A stretch of DNA of 64,000 nucleotides from Rhopalosiphum padi (lineage: Eukaryota > Arthropoda > Insecta > Hemiptera > Aphididae), in assembly GCF_020882245.1 (NCBI RefSeq), contig NW_026869996.1:2837592-2901591 (forward strand), given 5' to 3'. Each line of letters begins with the position of its first letter. Position 1 is the first letter of the stretch. The notes below the pieces were generated by a model, which did not search any database, was not told the DNA's origin, and was given only the letters and a program-made list of their open reading frames with translations. The position numbers and the translations under genes were made by a program. Below, in pieces: positions 59,861 to 64,000 of this stretch.

Positions 59861-62800
59861 AAGGAAAAATGTTAAATTTAATTTATTTGATGGATATAAA
59901 TCAATTATTATGGGGTTTTTTGATGAATTAATGGTTTTTTTAATAAATTTTAAGGAAATTTCTTGTTTTTAATCTTATATTATGGGGGGTTGTTAAGGAA
60001 AAATGTTAAATTTAATTTATTTCAAAGATTTAAATCAATTATTATGGGTTTTTTTTGATGAATTAATGGTTTTTTTTAATAAATTTTAAGGAAATTTCTG
60101 GTTTTTAATCATTTATTATGGGGGTTGTTAAGGAAAAATGTTAAATTTAATTTATTTGATGGATTTAAATCAATTATTATGGGGTTTTTTGATGAATTAA
60201 TGGTTTTTTTAATACATTTTAAGGAAATTTCTGGTTTTTAATAATTTATTATGGGGGTTTGTTAAGGAAAAATGTTAAATTTAATTTATTTGATGGATTT
60301 AAATCAATTATTATGGGGTTTTTTTGATGAATTAATGGTTTTTTTAATAAATTTTAAGGAAATTTCTGGTTTTTAATCATTTATTATGGGGGGTTGTTAA
60401 GGAAAAATGTTAAATTTAATTTAATTGATGGATTTAAATCAATTATTATGGGTTTTTTTTGATGAATTAATGGTTTTTTTAATACATTTTAAGGAAATTT
60501 CTGGTTTTTAATCATTTATTATGGGGGTTTGTTAAGGAAAAATGTTAAATTTAATGTATTTGATGGTTTTAAATCGGTTATTATTGGGGGTTGTTAAGGA
60601 AAAATGTTAAATTTAATGTATTTGATGGTTTTAAATCGGTTATTATTGGGGGTTGTTAAGGAAAAATGTTAAATTTAATGTATTTGATGGTTTTAAATCG
60701 GTTATTATTAGGGGTTGTTAAGGAAAAATGTTAAATTTAATTTATTTGATGGATTTAAATCAATTATTATGGGGTTTTTTTGATGAATTAATGGCTTTTT
60801 TAATACATATTAAGGAAATTTCTGGTTTTTAATCATTTATGATGGGGGTTTGTTAAGGAAAAATGTTAAATTTAATTTATTTGATGGATTTAAATCAATT
60901 ATTATGGGGTTTTTTTGATGAATTAATGGTTTTTTTAATAAATTTTAAGGAAATTTCTGGTTTTTAATCATTTATTATGGGGGGTTGTTAAGGAAAAATG
61001 TTAAATTTAATTTAATTGATGGATTTAAATCAATTATTATGGGTTTTTTTGATGAATTAATGGTTTTTTTAATAAATTTTAAGGAAATTTCTGGTTTTTA
61101 ATCATTTATTATGGGGGTTGTTAAGGAAAAATGTTAAATTTAATTTATTTGATGGATTTAAATCAATTATTATGGGGTTTTTTTGATGAATTAATGGTTT
61201 TTTTTAATACATTTTAAGGAAATTTCTGGTTTTTAATAATTTATTATGGGGGTTTGTTAAGGAAAAATGTTAAATTTAATTTATTTGATGGATTTAAATC
61301 AATTATTATGGGGTTTTTTGATGAATTAATGGTTTTTTTTAATAAATTTTAAGGAAATTTCTGGTTTTAAATCGTTTATTATTGGGGGTTGTTAAGGAAA
61401 AATGTTAAATTTAATGTATTTGATGGTTTTAAATCGGTTATTATTGGGGGTTGTTAAGGAAAAATGTTAAATTTAATTTATTTGATGGATTTAAATCAAT
61501 TATTATGGGGTTTTTTGATGAATTAATGGTTTTTTTAATACATTTTAAGGAAATTTCTGGTTTTTAATCATTTATTATGGGGGTTTGTTAAGGAAAAATG
61601 TTAAATTTAATGTATTTGATGGTTTTAAATCGGTTATTATTGGGGGGTTGTTAAGGAAAAATGTTAAATTTAATGTATTTGATGGTTTTAAATCGGTTAT
61701 TATTGGGGGTTGTTAAGGAAAAATGTTAAATTTAATGTATTTGATGGTTTTAAATCGGTTATTATTAGGGGTTGTTAAGGAAAAATGTTAAATTTAATTT
61801 ATTTGATGGATTTAAATCAATTATTATGGGGTTTTTTGATGAATTAATGGCTTTTTTAATACATATTAAGGAAATTTCTGGTTTTTAATCATTTATGATG
61901 GGGGTTTGTTAAGGAAAAATGTTAAATTTAATTTATTTGATGGATTTAAATCAATTATTATGGGGTTTTTTGATGAATTAATGGTTTTTTTAATAAATTT
62001 TAAGGAAATTTCTGGTTTTTAATCATTTATTATGGGGGGTTGTTAAGGAAAAATGTTAAATTTAATTTAATTGATGGATTTAAATCAATTATTATGGGTT
62101 TTTTTGATGAATTAATGGTTTTTTTAATAAATTTTAAGGAAATTTCTGGTTTTTAATCATTTATTATGGGGGTTGTTAAGGAAAAATGTTAAATTTAATT
62201 TATTTGATGGATTTAAATCAATTATTATGGGGTTTTTTGATGAATTAATGGTTTTTTTAATACATTTTAAGGAAATTTCTGGTTTTTAATAATTTATTAT
62301 GGGGGTTTGTTAAGGAAAAATGTTAAATTTAATTTATTTGATGGATTTAAATCAATTATTATGGGGTTTTTTGATGAATTAATGGTTTTTTTTAATAAAT
62401 TTTAAGGAAATTTCTGGTTTTAAATCGTTTATTATTGGGGGTTGTTAAGGAAAAATGTTAAATTTAATGTATTTGATGGTTTTAAATCGGTTATTATTGG
62501 GGGTTGTTAAGGAAAAATGTTAAATTTAATTTATTTGATGGATTTAAATCAATTATTATGGGGTTTTTTTTGATGAATTAATGGTTTTTTTAATACATTT
62601 TAAGGAAATTTCTGGTTTTTAATCATTTATTATGGGGGTTTGTTAAGGAAAAATGTTAAATTTAATGTATTTGATGGTTTTAAATCGGTTATTATTGGGG
62701 GTTGTTAAGGAAAAATGTTAAATTTAATGTATTTGATGGTTTTAAATCGGTTATTATTAGGGGTTGTTAAGGAAAAATGTTAAATTTAATTTATTTGATG

Positions 62801-64000
62801 GATTTAAATCAATTATTATGGGGTTTTTTGATGAATTAATGGCTTTTTTAATACATATTAAGGATATTTCTGGTTTTTAATCATTTATGATGGGGGTTTG
62901 TTAAGGAAAAATGTTAAATTTAATTTATTTGATGGATTTAAATCAATTATTATGGGGTTTTTTGATGAATTAATGGTTTTTTTTAATAAATTTTAAGGAA
63001 ATTTCTGGTTTTTAATCATTTATTATGGGGGGTTGTTAAGGAAAAATGTTAAATTTAATTTAATTGATGGATTTAAATCAATTATTATGGGTTTTTTTGA
63101 TGAATTAATGGTTTTTTTAATAAATTTTAAGGAAATTTCTGGTTTTTAATCATTTATTATGGGGGTTGTTAAGGAAAAATGTTAAATTTAATTTATTTGA
63201 TGGATTTAAATCAATTATTATGGGGTTTTTTGATGAATTAATGGTTTTTTTAATACATTTTAAGGAAATTTCTGGTTTTTAATAATTTATTATGGGGGTT
63301 TGTTAAGGAAAAATGTTAAATTTAATTTATTTGATGGATTTAAATCAATTATTATGGGGTTTTTTGATGAATTAATGGTTTTTTTAATAAATTTTAAGGA
63401 AATTTCTGGTTTTTAATCATTTATTATGGGGGGTTGTTAAGGAAAAATGTTAAATTTAATTTAATTGATGGATTTAAATCAATTATTATGTGTTTTTTTT
63501 GATGAATTAATGGTTTTTTTAATACATTTTAAGGAAATTTCTGGTTTTTAATCATTTATTATGGGGGTTTGTTAAGGAAAAATGTTAAATTTAATGTATT
63601 TGATGGTTTTAAATCGGTTATTATTGGGGGTTGTTAAGGAAAAATGTTAAATTTAATGTATTTGATGGTTTTTAAATCGGTTATTATTAGGGGTTGTTAA
63701 GGAAAAATGTTAAATTTAATTTATTTGATGGATTTAAATCAATTATTATGGGGTTTTTTGATGAATTAATGGTTTTTTTTAATACATATTAAGGAAATTT
63801 CTGGTTTTTAATCATTTATGATGGGGGTTTGTTAAGGAAAAATGTTAAATTTAATGTATTTGATGGTTTTAAATCTTTATTATTGGGGGTTTGTTAAGGA
63901 AAAATGTTAAATTTAATTTATTTGATGGATTTAAATCAATTATTATGGGGTTTTTTGATGAATTAATGGTTTTTTTAATAAATTTTAAGGAAATTTCTGG
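59861..64000 (+). repeat. Last modules, with a 1.0-kb sub-repeat
   Basis: This starts T2 V2 Z N O S-a S-a S-b like the module before it. From 60720 a shorter module repeats: M N O2 Z, an N with a P-like end, S-a R' S-a (S-a) S-b, at 60720-61776 (1057 bp) and 61777-62768 (992 bp, one S-a fewer). A third start at 62769 continues as M N O2 Z N O S-a S-b Q S-d and is cut by the window end. Confidence 0.85.

Larger units (their letters stand above)
17863..64000 (+). repeat. Satellite array, right block
   Basis: The same L and S units continue in the same orientation to the end of the window, which cuts an L unit. Variants rare or absent on the left become common here: T2 (TTCTTG with AATCTTATATT), V2, Z (AATAATTTATT), O and S-f. 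T tracts after GGGG and after AATGG vary between 6 and 9 bases, more than on the left. No stretch longer than one unit falls outside the two unit types. I see no gene or other unique sequence on either strand. Confidence 0.96.

Noticed and set aside
1..64000. CRISPR array
   Set aside because: Repeats are regular, but there are no unique spacers between them. The whole 62 or 134 bp recurs and no cas gene is nearby.
1..64000. G-quadruplex motifs from the G4-G6 runs
   Set aside because: The runs are about 60-75 bases apart, too far for the usual four-run intramolecular motif. I found no place with four close runs.
1..64000. CENP-B box
   Set aside because: The box needs a TTCG core and a CGGGA end. 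TTCG and CGGG were not seen in any unit, so there is no support for it.
1..64000. Mobile element insertion
   Set aside because: No unit is interrupted by foreign sequence. I saw no target-site duplication, terminal repeat, poly-A tail or transposase frame. The longest T runs belong to the unit.
1..64000. Inverted blocks or strand switches
   Set aside because: I looked for CCTTAACAA and C-runs on the + strand and saw none, so all units point the same way.
1..64000. Autonomous replication origin consensus matches
   Set aside because: AT-rich 11-base matches are expected by chance in every unit and would be present hundreds of times, so they carry no information here.

Overview
The whole window is one AT-rich satellite DNA array. 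It has no unique sequence and no gene on either strand. Every base outside a 500-base run of N (17363-17862) belongs to one of two related tandem units in the same head-to-tail orientation. The long unit (L) is about 134 bp and the short unit (S) about 62 bp. Counted from one exemplar of each, L is A41 C4 G25 T64 and S is A19 C1 G15 T27. The + strand is therefore T/G-rich and almost free of C. A uniform array of this size, broken by a gap of Ns, suggests a eukaryotic chromosome assembly at a centromeric, pericentromeric or other heterochromatic block. I do not recognise the satellite family and cannot name the species.

Unit phase and names used below: each unit is counted from the AAGG of its TTGTTAAGG start. 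S variants are S-a (AAATCGG, ATTGGGGG), S-b (AAATCGG, ATTAGGGG), S-c (AAATCGTTT, ATTGGGGG), S-d (AAATCTTT, 61 bp), S-e (TTTTTAATCGG) and S-f (AAATCGTTT, ATTAGGGG). L variants are named M, N, O, O2, P, Q, Q', R, R', T, T2, V, V2, W, X, Y and Z by diagnostic bases given in the features. L is itself a diverged dimer: an A half (62 bp) and a B half (72 bp) share a 3' end at an offset of 72 bp. S equals L with exactly those 72 bp removed, and variant P carries the B-half end that S needs.

Left of the gap (1-17362) the copies are very clean and form a two-level higher-order repeat (HOR). A 4242-bp HOR-A and a 7131-bp HOR-B alternate as A(part)-B-A-B(part), giving an 11,373-bp compound period. HOR-B contains a nested 1838-bp tandem duplication and a 402-bp one.

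Right of the gap (17863-64000) the same units occur in other orders and with other variants. T2, V2, Z, O and S-f are common there and absent to the left. From 17.9 to about 32 kb, private one-base insertions and deletions are frequent. Two modules of 1.32 and 1.59 kb (alpha, beta) fill 21.9-29.2 kb. Left-type material with X and Y reappears at 29.2-34.8 kb inside a 2.95-kb tandem duplication. From 37 to 64 kb the array is built of overlapping 1.0, 1.25, 2.05, 2.65, 3.18 and 3.25 kb modules. Several chimeric units there show where unequal exchange probably took place.

No new enzyme, defence or mobile system is present. What is worth attention is the way the array evolves: a monomer derived by deletion from a dimer, nested HORs, chimeric junction units, strong strand asymmetry, and a change of HOR class and apparent sequence quality across the gap. 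All unit calls were made by eye, so boundaries may be off by a few bases.
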